A stretch of 64,000 bases of DNA from Nesterenkonia marinintestina (GCF_025420485.1 NZ_JAOEFD010000010.1:1-64000); one strand, 5' to 3'; positions 30,388-39,531 are shown, counted from the stretch's first letter. Notes: generated from the letters alone by a model not told the origin. Made by a program: numbers and translations.

Positions 30388-30966
30388 TCAGCCGATGATC
30401 GTCCGGTGGAAGTTCTCATGGCTGCGTGAGGCCGTCGGCCCGCGCTGACCCTGGTACCGCGACTGGTGGCTCCGCGAGCCGTAGCCGTGTTCGGCCGGCG
30501 AGGTGAGCCGGAAGAAGCACAGCTGACCGATCTTCGAGCCCGGCCACAGCTTGATCGGCAGGGTCGCCATGTTCGACAGCTCCAGGGTCACCTGACCGGA
30601 GAAGCCCGGGTCGATGAAGCCGGCCGTGGAGTGGGTCAGCAGACCCAGCCGCCCCAGCGAGGACTTGCCCTCCAGGCGGGCGGCGACGTCGTCGGGCAGC
30701 GTGACCTGCTCGTAGGTGGCGCCCAGGACGAACTCCCCGGGGTGCAGCACGAAGGGCTCCTCCGCGTCGACCTCGACCAGTCGGGTCAGGTCGGACTGCT
30801 CGACGGACGGGTCGATGTGCGCGTACTTGTGGTTGTCGAACAGGCGGAACATGCGCTCCAGGCGCACGTCGACGCTGGAGGGCTGGATCATCGAGGTCTC
30901 CAGCGGGTCCAGGCGGATGCGACCGGAGTCGAGCTCGGCGCGGATGTCGCGATCAGATAGCAGCAC
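30388..30966 (-). CDS. dcd: dCTP deaminase (probably dUMP-forming)
   Basis: 192 residues from a GTG (30964-30966). It shows [22 protein letters not shown] (28-37), [55 protein letters not shown] (about 78-130) and the C-terminal SRY-GQRGPT-S. The catalytic Glu is in QVTLELSN and the S-R-G motif binds triphosphate. Actinobacterial enzymes of this length are usually bifunctional, converting dCTP directly to dUMP. The start is supported by TACGTT 6 nt upstream. It acts in pyrimidine deoxynucleotide supply for dTMP synthesis, as does thymidine kinase at 57-58 kb. Confidence 0.95.
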   Translation of the reverse strand: MLLSDRDIRAELDSGRIRLDPLETSMIQPSSVDVRLERMFRLFDNHKYAHIDPSVEQSDLTRLVEVDAEEPFVLHPGEFVLGATYEQVTLPDDVAARLEGKSSLGRLGLLTHSTAGFIDPGFSGQVTLELSNMATLPIKLWPGSKIGQLCFFRLTSPAEHGYGSRSHQSRYQGQRGPTASRSHENFHRTIIG

Positions 30967-30972
30967 GGAGAC

Positions 30973-30978
30973 AACGTA
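30973..30978 (-). promoter_or_regulatory. -10 element of dcd (leaderless pattern, GTG start)
   Basis: TACGTT on the minus strand, then GTCTCC, then the GTG start codon. Confidence 0.5.
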
Positions 30979-31034
30979 TCACCGCGGCATGTCCATCCAC
31001 TGGGCGCCGCTGGGCGGGGACGACGACGGCGTCG

Positions 31035-31040
31035 TAAGGT
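31035..31040 (+). promoter_or_regulatory. -10 element of AEC transporter gene
   Basis: TAAGGT about 40 bp before the ATG at 31082; the leader ends in ribosome site CAGGAG. Confidence 0.45.
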
Positions 31041-31081
31041 GGTGCGGGTCCACCGAGCCCGCGCGAGAGACAGGAGCGTCC

Positions 31082-32038
31082 ATGGAGGCGGTGCTGTCCG
31101 GCTTCACGGTGATCTGGCTGATCATCGGCGTCGGCTACGTCCTGGGCCGGCTCGACGTCCTCGGCCGAGAGTCGCGTGTGGTGCTGAGCCGGGTGGCCTT
31201 CTTCGTGGCCTCGCCCTGTCTGCTGTTCATCGCCGTCTCCGACGCCTCGCTGACCCAGGTGCTGGGCCCCCAGTTCGCGATCGCCGCACTCGGGGCCTTC
31301 GCCACCGGGTTGGTGTTCCTCGCCCTGTGCCGCCCCGTGCTGCGCCGCCGCGACGGCGGTGAGAGGGTGATCGGCGGACTCTCCGCGTCCCTGGTCAACT
31401 CGGCGAACCTCGGCTTCCCGATCGCCGCCTACGTCCTGGGCGACGTCGCCTTCGCCGCCCCCATCCTGGTCTTCCAGCTGGCCCTCTACACCCCGGTGTA
31501 CGTCGCGGCCATGGACTTCCTCGCCGTCGGAACCGGCGCCCGACGACGGGTGCGCCCGGCACCGCGGGTCATGATCGGACAGATCGCGCGCACCGCGCTG
31601 AACCCGATGATCGTCGCGGCGATGCTCGGACTGCTGTTCTCCTGGCGGGGATGGAGCCTGCCCCAGCCGATCCACGAGTCGGTGGAGATCGTCGCCGGTG
31701 CGTCCATCCCGCTCATGCTGATCTCCTTCGGCCTGTCCCTGGTCGGCTCCCGTCCCCTGTCCAAGACCTCGGGACGACGCCGCGACGTCCTGCTCGCCTC
31801 GTTCCTGAAGCTGGTCATACACCCGCTGATCGCCTATGCGCTCGCCGTGCTGCTGTTCGACATGGACGGACACCAGCTGCTGGCCGCCGTGGTGATGGCC
31901 GCCCTCCCGACGGCGCAGAACGTCCTGGTGGCCGCGATCCGCTACGAATCCGGCGAGATCATCGCCCGCGACACCGTCCTGATCACCACCGTTCTCGCAA
32001 TTCCGGCGATGCTGGTGGTCTCCGCCCTGCTGATGTGA
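31082..32038 (+). CDS. AEC-family permease (auxin-efflux-carrier type)
   Basis: 318 residues starting at the ATG 31082, 6 nt after CAGGAG. About ten helices in two halves: VLSGFTVIWLIIGVGYVLGRLDVLG (4-28), SLVNSANLGFPIAAYVLG (about 100-117) with the conserved N-G-P of the family, and VVMAALPTAQNVLVAAIRY near 275 in the second half, where P and N recur at the helix break. Members export organic acids such as malate or malonate, or auxin in plants. The substrate is unknown. The next gene begins 12 bp after its stop and is likely co-transcribed. Confidence 0.88.
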   Translation: MEAVLSGFTVIWLIIGVGYVLGRLDVLGRESRVVLSRVAFFVASPCLLFIAVSDASLTQVLGPQFAIAALGAFATGLVFLALCRPVLRRRDGGERVIGGLSASLVNSANLGFPIAAYVLGDVAFAAPILVFQLALYTPVYVAAMDFLAVGTGARRRVRPAPRVMIGQIARTALNPMIVAAMLGLLFSWRGWSLPQPIHESVEIVAGASIPLMLISFGLSLVGSRPLSKTSGRRRDVLLASFLKLVIHPLIAYALAVLLFDMDGHQLLAAVVMAALPTAQNVLVAAIRYESGEIIARDTVLITTVLAIPAMLVVSALLM

Positions 32039-32050
32039 TCTGCTGACGGG

Positions 32051-33121
32051 ATGACCCCTCCTCACGACGACGACCACCCGACGGGAGCCCGCCCCTCCGG
32101 GTCCCGCCTGGGCGGAGTCGCCGCGGCCTGGGGAGCCGCCCTCATCCTCGCCGTGGTGCTCGCGGTCCTGGCCGTGTGGTGGGTCCGCACCGAGGTGTAC
32201 AGCGCCGAGGCCGCCGCCGAGGGGTACGTGGATGCGCTGACCTCCGGCAGGGGCGGCGAGGCGCTGGGACTGCTCTCCGACTCCGCCCACGAGGACCTGG
32301 CCTCGCAGTTCGACGAGACCGACCCGCCCACCGACGCCGGCCTGCTGGGAGGCGATGCGCTGGAGAAGTCCACCGAACGCCTCGACCAGCTGAGCCTCGA
32401 CGACGACGGCGAGCCGACGCTGACCTTCACCTATGACGACGAGCAGCACGCGGTCGAGGTCCCGGTCCACAGCGGGGAGACCATGTGGATGCTCTTCGAC
32501 CGGTGGGAGATCACCGAGGAGGTCGTCGGCGAGTTCGAGGTGGACGTCCCCCAGTCCGGTGCGGCGGGGGTCGAGCGGATCACGGTCAACGGCGAGCCGG
32601 TGGACCTGGAGGACGGGTCGGTGCGGCTGGCCGCGTTCCTCCCCACCGCCGCGGTGATCGAGGCCGACGGGCCGTGGGTCGACGGGTCCGCGGACCACCT
32701 GGTGCTCGACGACTCCGAGGACACCGTGCAGCTCGACGTGGAGCCCTCCGAGGAGGCGCAGGAGAAGGTGCGCGAGCAGGTGGAGTCATACCTGCAGGAG
32801 TGCGCCGACCAGCAGGTGCTCATGCCCTCCGGCTGCCCGATGGGCGCGGCGACCCCGCACCAGGTCGACCCCGACACCATCGACTGGACGATGCCGGACA
32901 TCTCCGACCTCACCGTCGCCCTCGGCGACGACGGCTGGGAGGTCGAGGGGACGCAGTCGCTCACCGCAGAGCTCGACTTCGAGGCGCTCGACCACTTCGA
33001 CGGGTCGTTGCTGAACGAGCGCTTCGAATCGGACTTCTCCCTCGACGTGGAGGTGGAGCCGGTCGGCGACGAACTGCGCATCGCCGTGACGGGTGCGGAC
33101 GGGGAGACCGCCGACGACTGA
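32051..33121 (+). CDS. Membrane-anchored exported protein of unknown function
   Basis: 356 residues. A short cytoplasmic segment precedes one hydrophobic helix (about 26-46, WGAALILAVVLAVLAVWWV); the rest is extracytoplasmic, acidic (many DD and ED) and free of cysteines except C254 and C263 (LQECADQQVLMPSGC), which could form a disulfide. An NTF2-like start (AAAEGYVDALTSGRGGEALGLLS at 52-74) suggests a solute-binding cavity, but the remainder matches nothing I recognise. It follows the AEC gene closely, and a functional link is only suggested by proximity. Confidence 0.75.
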   Translation: MTPPHDDDHPTGARPSGSRLGGVAAAWGAALILAVVLAVLAVWWVRTEVYSAEAAAEGYVDALTSGRGGEALGLLSDSAHEDLASQFDETDPPTDAGLLGGDALEKSTERLDQLSLDDDGEPTLTFTYDDEQHAVEVPVHSGETMWMLFDRWEITEEVVGEFEVDVPQSGAAGVERITVNGEPVDLEDGSVRLAAFLPTAAVIEADGPWVDGSADHLVLDDSEDTVQLDVEPSEEAQEKVREQVESYLQECADQQVLMPSGCPMGAATPHQVDPDTIDWTMPDISDLTVALGDDGWEVEGTQSLTAELDFEALDHFDGSLLNERFESDFSLDVEVEPVGDELRIAVTGADGETADD

Positions 33122-33136
33122 GGATCACCCGTCGGT

Positions 33137-35701
33137 TCAGCCCCGGGCCGGCGGAGCCTCGTCGAGGGGCTCCAGCTCCACCCGCCGCGACTGCCACCGG
33201 CATCCCAGCTCGACCAGCGCGCAGCCGATCAGCACCGCGATCACCGAGGCGGCCAGCAGCTCCGCGCCGGGCAGGACGAACAGGTGGTACTGCTGGGAGA
33301 TCGGCACCAGCAGCACCAGTGCCAGCAGCAGGTACATGCCGGCGATCAGGCCCGCCCGCGGCCACGTCATCGGGCGCAGGGCCGCGCTGAGGACCCAGAG
33401 CCCGACGGCGGGCAGGGTCAGCGTCGTCGCGGTCTGGATCTCGGACGCGGGTGCGTCGAAGTGGCGTCCGGCCCAGCTCACAGCGATCACCGCCAGGCAG
33501 ATCGCCGCGGCCGAGGGCGCTGCGAAGATCAGCGATCGGCGGAGGAACCCGGGGCGGTAGCGGCGTGCGTTGGGCATCAGGGCGAGGAAGAACGCGGGAC
33601 ACCCGAGCATCAGGAAGTCCACGGTGGAGAACTGCCGGGGCAGGAAAGGGAACTGCCAGAACATCAGACCGAAGAAGACGCCCAGGATGATCGCATAGGC
33701 GGTCTTGGTCAGGAACAGCCGGGCGACGCGCTCGACGTTCGCGATCACCTTCCGGCCTTCGGCGAGCACCGAGGGCAGACGGTCGAACCGCCCGTCCAGG
33801 AGCACCATGCGGGAGACGGCCTTCGTCGCCGGAGCCCCGTTCCCCATGGCGATCCCCAGGTCGGCGCGCTTCAGGGCCAGGGCGTCGTTGATGCCGTCGC
33901 CGGTCATCGCGACCACATGGTCCTGCTCCTGCAGCGCGACCACCATGTCCCGCTTCTGGTCCGGGGTGACCCGGCCGAACACCGAATGGGTCTCCACAGC
34001 CTCACGCAGCCCCTCCTCGGTGGTCAGCGTGGTGGCGTCGACGCCGTCGCCCTCGACCTGCATCCCGACCTCGCGGGCCACCGCCGCCACCGTGCGCGGG
34101 CTGTCCCCGGAGATGACCTTCAGGGACACCCGCTGGTCCCGGAAGTACTGCAGCGTCGCGGCGGCGTCGGGACGGACCCGCTCCTTGAAGGTCAGCACGG
34201 CCACCGGTGACAGCTGGGCCGGCAGGCGGTCCCCGCGCCCCAGCGGGCCGGTCAGCCCGCCCGAGGAGGCCGCGAGCGGGCCCTCCAGCGGGGCGTGGGT
34301 CAGGACCATGGTGCGCAGCCCGGCGGCGGCCCGCTGCTCGGTGCGTCGCCGGACCCCGTCGACGTCGACGGTGCGGGCGTCCATCGAGGGCAGCAGCATA
34401 TCCGCGGCACCGAGCACCCAGTGCCCGGCCAGCTCGCCGGCGTCGTCGGCGAAGGTCACCGCGGACCAGCGGCGGGCCGAGGAGAACTGCACCTGGTGGG
34501 CGGCCCAGTGGCGCGGCAGCGCCGAGTAGCGCTGCGTCAGGGCGGCGGCGGTGGGGTTGGCGTGCTCGTCGGCGCCGAACCAGGCGAGCACCTGCTCCCA
34601 CGGCGCCGTCCCTCCCACGGCCGTGGAGCTGGGATCACGGGGGCGCCGGGCCGAGCGTCCGAACCGATCCAACGGTTCGGCGTCGTCGAAGGCGACGGTG
34701 CCGTCGGTCAGGGTGCCGGTCTTGTCCAGGCACACCACGTCCACGCGGGCGAGGATCTCCACCGCCGGCTGCTCCTGGATGAGCACCTTGTGCCGGGCGA
34801 GCTTCAGCGCGGCGACGGCGAAGGCGATCGTGGTCATCAGCGCCAGCCCCTGGGGCACCATCGCCGTGATCGAGGAGACCGCCGTGACCAGGGCGTCGCG
34901 CCACAGACCGGACTCCCAGGCCGCAGCCCACCCGCCGTGGGCCTGCATCTGCCCGTTGGCGACCACCGCCGCGATGGGGATCAGCACCATCGAGACCCAG
35001 AACGCGACGCGCTCCAGCGCCCTGCGCAGCTCCGAGTTGATCTTGCGGAACCGCCGAGCCTCCTGGGCGATCTTCGCCGCACGGGCCTCCTCACCCACCG
35101 CCGTGACCAGGAACCGACCCGTGCCCGCCAATGCGGCGGTGCCCGAGAGCACGAAGTCGTCGCGGCGCTTGGGCACCGGGTGGGACTCGCCGGTGAGCAT
35201 CGACTCGTCCATGTCCAGACCGCGGGAGGAGAGCATGATCCCGTCGGCCGGGACCTGGTCCCCGCGGCGGAGCTCGACGACGTCGTCGAGGACGATCTGC
35301 TCCCGGTGGATCTCGACCACGACGCCGTCGCGCAGCACACGGATGGTGTCCTGGTGGAGGAGGGCGATGGCGTCGAGCTTCCGCTTGGCGCCGTACTCCT
35401 GGACGAGACCGATGATGACGTTGGCCACCGCGGCGACGGCGAACAGGAGGTCGAGCCAGCGGCCCAGCAGGACGATGACCAGGGCACAGATCCCGATGAT
35501 CAGGTTGAACAGGGTCATCAGGTGGGTGCGGAGGATCTCGCCGAGCGAGCGGGAGGTGGTCTGCCGCTGGACGTTGACCAGGTGCAGCCGCTGCCGCTCC
35601 GCCACCTGGACCGAGGTCAGTCCGCCGGCCTCCACGGCAGCCCTGTCGATGGGTGACCGCCGCCCCGCCGGGGGACGGATCTCGGTCGACTCGACGGTCA
35701 C
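33137..35701 (-). CDS. Cation-translocating P-type ATPase (CtpE-like)
   Basis: 854 residues from a GTG at 35699-35701, chosen because GGAGGAA lies 8 nt upstream; an ATG at 35776 sits in the loop of a strong hairpin and has no ribosome site. Domains: actuator with TGES, phosphorylation motif DKTGTLTD, and hinge TGDGINDALALKRADLGIAMG. About ten helices are expected. The ion-binding helix 4 reads MVPQGLALM, where most Ca2+ and Mg2+ pumps have PEGL. The N-terminal start GGLTSVQVAERQRLH and overall order resemble mycobacterial CtpE, a Ca2+ importer. The ion is inferred. It lies downstream of the class III aminotransferase gene, on the same strand. Confidence 0.88.
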   Translation of the reverse strand: MTVESTEIRPPAGRRSPIDRAAVEAGGLTSVQVAERQRLHLVNVQRQTTSRSLGEILRTHLMTLFNLIIGICALVIVLLGRWLDLLFAVAAVANVIIGLVQEYGAKRKLDAIALLHQDTIRVLRDGVVVEIHREQIVLDDVVELRRGDQVPADGIMLSSRGLDMDESMLTGESHPVPKRRDDFVLSGTAALAGTGRFLVTAVGEEARAAKIAQEARRFRKINSELRRALERVAFWVSMVLIPIAAVVANGQMQAHGGWAAAWESGLWRDALVTAVSSITAMVPQGLALMTTIAFAVAALKLARHKVLIQEQPAVEILARVDVVCLDKTGTLTDGTVAFDDAEPLDRFGRSARRPRDPSSTAVGGTAPWEQVLAWFGADEHANPTAAALTQRYSALPRHWAAHQVQFSSARRWSAVTFADDAGELAGHWVLGAADMLLPSMDARTVDVDGVRRRTEQRAAAGLRTMVLTHAPLEGPLAASSGGLTGPLGRGDRLPAQLSPVAVLTFKERVRPDAAATLQYFRDQRVSLKVISGDSPRTVAAVAREVGMQVEGDGVDATTLTTEEGLREAVETHSVFGRVTPDQKRDMVVALQEQDHVVAMTGDGINDALALKRADLGIAMGNGAPATKAVSRMVLLDGRFDRLPSVLAEGRKVIANVERVARLFLTKTAYAIILGVFFGLMFWQFPFLPRQFSTVDFLMLGCPAFFLALMPNARRYRPGFLRRSLIFAAPSAAAICLAVIAVSWAGRHFDAPASEIQTATTLTLPAVGLWVLSAALRPMTWPRAGLIAGMYLLLALVLLVPISQQYHLFVLPGAELLAASVIAVLIGCALVELGCRWQSRRVELEPLDEAPPARG

Positions 35702-35758
35702 GGGGCGGCTTCCTCCGGTGGGCTCAGGGACGGCGGAGCCCGGATCCCGCGGACGGAC

Positions 35759-35799
35759 CGGGCCCCGCTCCGTCATTCTATGGGGAGGAGCGGGGCCCG
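35759..35799 (-). terminator. 13-bp perfect hairpin between aminotransferase and P-ATPase genes
   Basis: CGGGCCCCGCTCC (35759-35771) pairs with GGAGCGGGGCCCG (35787-35799) around a 15-nt loop. It lies 39 bp past the aminotransferase stop, so it most likely terminates that transcript; the T-tract is poor. Confidence 0.6.
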
Positions 35800-35837
35800 G
35801 CCTCAGTCTTCAGGAGGATGTTCGGGTGAGCTGAGCC

Positions 35838-37229
35838 TCAGCCTCCCGCAACCTCCTCGTCGGCCAGCCGCAGGACCTCGTCGAGGACGTCGAGGCCGAA
35901 GCGGAGGTCGTCGTCGGAGATGTTCAGCGGCGGGCACAGGTGGAACCGGTTCTCCGCGGTGAACATCAGCAGCCCGCGAGACTTGGCCTCGGCCATCATC
36001 CGTCCCATGACCGGAGCCGCCTGACCCATGGGAGCGAGGCGTTCGCGGGTCTCCTGGTCCTTGACCAGCTCCACCGCCCAGAACGCACCGGCGCCGCGGA
36101 CCTCCCCGACGCTCGGGTGCTTCTCCGCGATCTCCCGCAGCCGCGGACCGAGGATCTCCTCGCCGATGCGGCGCGCGTTCTCCACCATGGACTCCTCCTC
36201 CATGGCGTTGATCGTGGCCACGGCCGCGGCACAGGCGAGCGGGTGGCCCGAGTAGGTGAGTCCGCCCGGGTACGGGGTCTCGGCGAAGCTCTCGTAGATC
36301 TCCCCGCTCATGGCCACCCCGCCCAGCGGGACGTATCCGGAGTTCACCCCCTTGGCGAAGGTCACGATGTCCGGGGAGATGCCGGCCAGCTGGTGTCCGA
36401 ACCACTCCCCCACACGTCCGAATCCGACCATGACCTCGTCCATGATCAGCACGATCCCGTGCTCGCGGCACAGCTCCGCGACCCCGGCCATATAGCCGGG
36501 CGGGGGCATGAAGATGCCCGCCGTGCCGGGGACGGCCTCGAGGATCACCGCGGCCACCGTGGAGGGACCCTCGAGCTCGATGGTGTCGCGCAGGTGGGCG
36601 AGGGCGCGCTCCGACTCCTGCTCGTCGTTCTCGGACCCGAACGCCGACCGGTACGTGTAGGCGGGATGGAAGTGGACGACGCCGTCGATCGCCTGGTCCG
36701 AGCCCACCCGGCGCAGGGAACCGGTCAGGTTGGAGGTCAGCCGGGTGGCGCCGTGGTAGGAGAGGTAGCTGGAGAGGATCTTGTGACGACCGGTGTGCAG
36801 CCGGGCCATGCGCACGGCGTGGTCGTTGGACTCCGCCCCCGCATTGGTGAAGAACACGTGCTGAATCGACTCCGGCAGGCGCTCGGTGATCAGACGCGCG
36901 GCCTCGGAGCGGGCGTCGTTGACGTGCTGCGGGGCGATGGTCGGAAGCGTCGCGGCCTGCTCCTGGATGGCCTGGACCACGCGCGGGTGCTTGTGGCCGA
37001 TGTTGGTGAAGACGAGCTGCCCGCTGAGGTCGAGGAGGGGACGGCCCTCACCGTCCCAGATCCAGGAGCCGTCGGCGTCGAGGACCGTCATCGGGTCGAA
37101 CTTCCGCTGGGCGCTCCACGAGTGGAAGACGTGCGACCTGTCCAGCTCATAGGCGCGGCGTCCGCGTTCGACGGCGGCGTCGCTGATCCGCGGATCCCGG
37201 GTTCCGACGTACTGCTGGTGATGACTCAT
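35838..37229 (-). CDS. Class III PLP aminotransferase (omega-amino acid or taurine type)
   Basis: 463 residues, ATG at 37227-37229 behind GAGGAGG. The PLP-binding features of subgroup II are present: FTNAGAESNDHAVRMAR near 110-126, LIMDEVMVGFGR near 245, and the Schiff-base lysine in FAKGVNSGYVPLGGV near 280. The early segment RSHVFHSWSAQ resembles taurine-pyruvate aminotransferases, in which HSWS occurs at this place. Alternatives are beta-alanine or putrescine aminotransferases. Proximity to organosulfur genes fits a taurine role, but no sulfoacetaldehyde acetyltransferase is seen. TAGGAT at 37262-37267 is a likely -10. Confidence 0.82.
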   Translation of the reverse strand: MSHHQQYVGTRDPRISDAAVERGRRAYELDRSHVFHSWSAQRKFDPMTVLDADGSWIWDGEGRPLLDLSGQLVFTNIGHKHPRVVQAIQEQAATLPTIAPQHVNDARSEAARLITERLPESIQHVFFTNAGAESNDHAVRMARLHTGRHKILSSYLSYHGATRLTSNLTGSLRRVGSDQAIDGVVHFHPAYTYRSAFGSENDEQESERALAHLRDTIELEGPSTVAAVILEAVPGTAGIFMPPPGYMAGVAELCREHGIVLIMDEVMVGFGRVGEWFGHQLAGISPDIVTFAKGVNSGYVPLGGVAMSGEIYESFAETPYPGGLTYSGHPLACAAAVATINAMEEESMVENARRIGEEILGPRLREIAEKHPSVGEVRGAGAFWAVELVKDQETRERLAPMGQAAPVMGRMMAEAKSRGLLMFTAENRFHLCPPLNISDDDLRFGLDVLDEVLRLADEEVAGG

Positions 37230-37261
37230 ACGACCTCCTCGATGTGACCTCAGTCCCTACA

Positions 37262-37267
37262 ATCCTA
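37262..37267 (-). promoter_or_regulatory. -10 element of class III aminotransferase gene
   Basis: TAGGAT on the minus strand, giving a leader of about 25 nt that contains the ribosome site GAGGAGG. Confidence 0.45.
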
Positions 37268-37420
37268 GACCGCCGCCCCGAGGGAGATGCCAGAGCCGAA
37301 CCTGGTGACATCGCGTCGTCGGACGACTACATTCATGACAGGAACGCCCTGACCTGGGCGACCGAGCACAACGGGGGCGCGGAGAGACCGCGCACCACTC
37401 GACGGAGGAGCCGAATCACC

Positions 37421-37888
37421 ATGAAGCTGCTCAGAATGCTCACCTTCACCGCAGGCGCCGCCGTGGGCTACGTGGTCGGTGCGAAGCAGGGCCAGAAGGG
37501 CCTCGACCGGATCAAGAGCACCGCCCGAGAGACCTGGAACGACCCGAAGGTCCAGGACGCCGTCCACAAGGTCGGCGACCAGGCCAACCGTGTGGCGCAC
37601 GACGTGGCCGATCAGGCGAAGGGCGCCGTCTCCTCTGCTGCGGAGTCCGCGGAGAGGAAGGCCTCCGAGGCGGCCGACGACGCCAAGGAGCGGATCGCCG
37701 AGAAGGTCGGGCGCGGAGACGACTCCGATGAGGCCGCGGCGTCCGTGGGCGGCGCGGAGAAGGGTGACCCCGGCGAGCGGCTCGCCCCCGCGGTCAAGGC
37801 CGACTCGGTCTCCGACCCGGGACTGGGCGACGCCGACTCCAGCAGCGACTGGGCCGACGAGGGCGGACGGCCGGCGACGGGGAACTGA
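37421..37888 (+). CDS. YtxH-like small membrane-associated protein
   Basis: 155 residues from the ATG at 37421, 10 nt after GGAGGAG. The N-terminus LLRMLTFTAGAAVGYVVGAKQGQKGLDRIK is the YtxH-type Gly-rich membrane hairpin found in stress-related actinobacterial proteins. It is followed by an amphipathic alanine- and lysine-rich helix (about 45-105, with VAHDVADQAKGAVSSAAESAER) and an acidic disordered tail. It resembles LEA-like or apolipoprotein-like helices that lie on membranes. There is no enzymatic motif. It is divergent from the aminotransferase gene. Confidence 0.78.
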   Translation: MKLLRMLTFTAGAAVGYVVGAKQGQKGLDRIKSTARETWNDPKVQDAVHKVGDQANRVAHDVADQAKGAVSSAAESAERKASEAADDAKERIAEKVGRGDDSDEAAASVGGAEKGDPGERLAPAVKADSVSDPGLGDADSSSDWADEGGRPATGN

Positions 37889-37935
37889 GGCCCCGGCGCG
37901 CGGCCGTCGTCACCCGGACCGTCGCGCTCCTCGCC

Positions 37936-39360
37936 TCACCGGCGGCGCAGCTGGAACTGCGCGCCGTAGTGGTCCTCGGGCAGGTGGTCGCCGCGACCGA
38001 AGAGCTTCTGCCGCAGGGTGCCGGGCGTGTACTCCGTCTTGTACCGCCCCAGCCGCTGCAGCTCGGGGACCACGTGCTCGACGATGTCCTCGAACGTGCC
38101 CGGAGTGATGTGGTACGCCAGGTTGAACCCGTCGACGTCGGTCTCGTCCTGCCATTCGACCAGCTGGCGTGCGGCTGAGGCGCCGTCGCCGACGATCACC
38201 GGACCGAATCCGCCCACGCCGACCCATTCGGCCAGCTGACGCACCGTCCACGCCTCATCCTCCCGACCCGAGGCCTTCTGGAAGGTCTCCACGGTGGAGC
38301 GGATGGCGTTGGACTCGACGTCGCCGATCGGCTGGTCGAGGTCGAACTCGGAGAGGTCGATCCCCATCCACCCGGACATCAGCACCAGACCGCCCTCGGG
38401 GTCCACGTACTGGGCGAGGTCGTCGTACTTGGCCTGCGCGGCCGCCTCGTCGGCCCCGGTGACCACGGTCTGCATCGCGAAGATGCGGACGTCGTAGGCG
38501 TCCCTGCCGGCGTCGACGGCGGCCTGACGGATCTTCTGCACCGAAGCCTTCGCCAGCACCTTGGTGGGCGGATTGATGAACACCGCTTCGGCGTGCCGCC
38601 CCGCGAAGGCGCGTCCACGGGTGGAGGCTCCCGCCTGGTAGACCACGGGCATGCGCTGCGGGCTGGGCTCCACCACGGAGATCCCCGGCGTCCGGAAGAA
38701 CTCGCCCTCGTGCTCGATGCGGTGGACCTTCGACGGGTCGGTGAACACCCCGCGCTCCCGGTCGGCGACGACGGCGTCGTCCTCCCAGGAGGACTCGAGC
38801 AGCTTGTAGACCACATCCATGTACTCGTCGGCGTGGTCGTAGCGGCGGTCGTGCTCCATCTGTTCGTCCTGGCCCATGTTCTGCGCGGCCGCGGGCAGGT
38901 ACCCGGTGACCACGTTCCAGCCGACGCGGCCGCCGGTGAGGTGGTCCAGGGTGCCCAGCCGACGGGCGAAGGGGTACGGGTGCTCGTAGGCGGTGCCGGC
39001 GGTCAGGCCGAATCCGAGGTGCTCGGTCACCGCGGCCATCGCTGAGACGAGCAGGAACGGGTCGTTCACCGGGATCTGGGCCCCGGACCGCAGCGCCGCG
39101 TCGGGCGAGGCGTCGAACACGTCGTAGGGTCCGAGCACGTCGGCGATGAACAGTCCGTCGAAGAGACCGCGCTCGAGGGTCCGGGCCAGAGAGGTCCAGT
39201 ATCCGAGCGTGTTGTAGTCGCGGGCGCGGTCCTCGGGATGGCGCCACAGTCCCGGGGACTGGTGGACCACGCAGTTCATGTCGAAGGCGTTGAACAGGAT
39301 CTCTCGACCCGACTCGGTGCGGGCGGGCTGGGACTGCGGCTGGGGCTGCGTCTCGGTCAT
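37936..39360 (-). CDS. FMN-dependent monooxygenase of the DszA/DmoA/NtaA class, SAM-riboswitch controlled
   Basis: 474 residues. The class features are FNAFDMNCVVHQSPGLWRHPED (about 23-44), GLFDGLFIADVLGPYDVF (about 64-81), HLTGGRVGWNVVTGYLPAAAQNMG (about 138-161), VVYQAGASTRGRAFAGRHAEAVF (about 238-260) and the C-terminal GFNLAYHITPGTFEDIVEHVVPELQRLG. The N-terminal MNCVVHQSPG-W and the length near 470 fit dimethyl-sulfide monooxygenase and dibenzothiophene-sulfone monooxygenase. Such enzymes use FMNH2 and O2 to cleave C-S bonds. The SAM-I aptamer upstream shows that it belongs to methionine/sulfur supply. The reductase encoded at 48597-49115 could serve it. Confidence 0.88.
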   Translation of the reverse strand: MTETQPQPQSQPARTESGREILFNAFDMNCVVHQSPGLWRHPEDRARDYNTLGYWTSLARTLERGLFDGLFIADVLGPYDVFDASPDAALRSGAQIPVNDPFLLVSAMAAVTEHLGFGLTAGTAYEHPYPFARRLGTLDHLTGGRVGWNVVTGYLPAAAQNMGQDEQMEHDRRYDHADEYMDVVYKLLESSWEDDAVVADRERGVFTDPSKVHRIEHEGEFFRTPGISVVEPSPQRMPVVYQAGASTRGRAFAGRHAEAVFINPPTKVLAKASVQKIRQAAVDAGRDAYDVRIFAMQTVVTGADEAAAQAKYDDLAQYVDPEGGLVLMSGWMGIDLSEFDLDQPIGDVESNAIRSTVETFQKASGREDEAWTVRQLAEWVGVGGFGPVIVGDGASAARQLVEWQDETDVDGFNLAYHITPGTFEDIVEHVVPELQRLGRYKTEYTPGTLRQKLFGRGDHLPEDHYGAQFQLRRR

Positions 39361-39401
39361 ATCTCCTCCTGCAGATGCTCAGCCGATAAAGGGCACCGCA
39401 G

Positions 39402-39430
39402 GAACGGGCGCGTCGCACGACGCCGTTCCG
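39402..39430 (-). terminator. Terminator hairpin in the expression platform of the first SAM-I riboswitch
   Basis: GGAACGG and CGTTCC arms with inner GTCG/CGAC pairing form a hairpin 10 nt after the aptamer, followed on the minus strand by TGCGGTGCCCTTT. This suggests transcriptional attenuation when SAM is bound. Confidence 0.6.
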
Positions 39431-39439
39431 GGAGGACCT

Positions 39440-39531
39440 CCATCGGTCCTGGCGGTAGCACCCACCTGCGGGAGATCTCCCGTGGGTTGCTGCGGCGTCG
39501 TCGAGCCAGGTCTCTCAGCCGCTCTGGATGG
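39440..39531 (-). promoter_or_regulatory. SAM-I riboswitch (S-box) upstream of flavin monooxygenase
   Basis: On the minus strand CCATCCAGAG, GCTGAGAGACCTGGC (kink-turn region), GACGACGCCGCAGCAACC, then GGTGGGTGCTACCGCC and GGACCGATGG closing P1. This is the complete SAM-I core. It differs from the riboswitch at 44517-44608 at a single base in 92 and lies in opposite orientation. A likely -10 (TAGGCT) is at 39542-39547. Confidence 0.95.
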
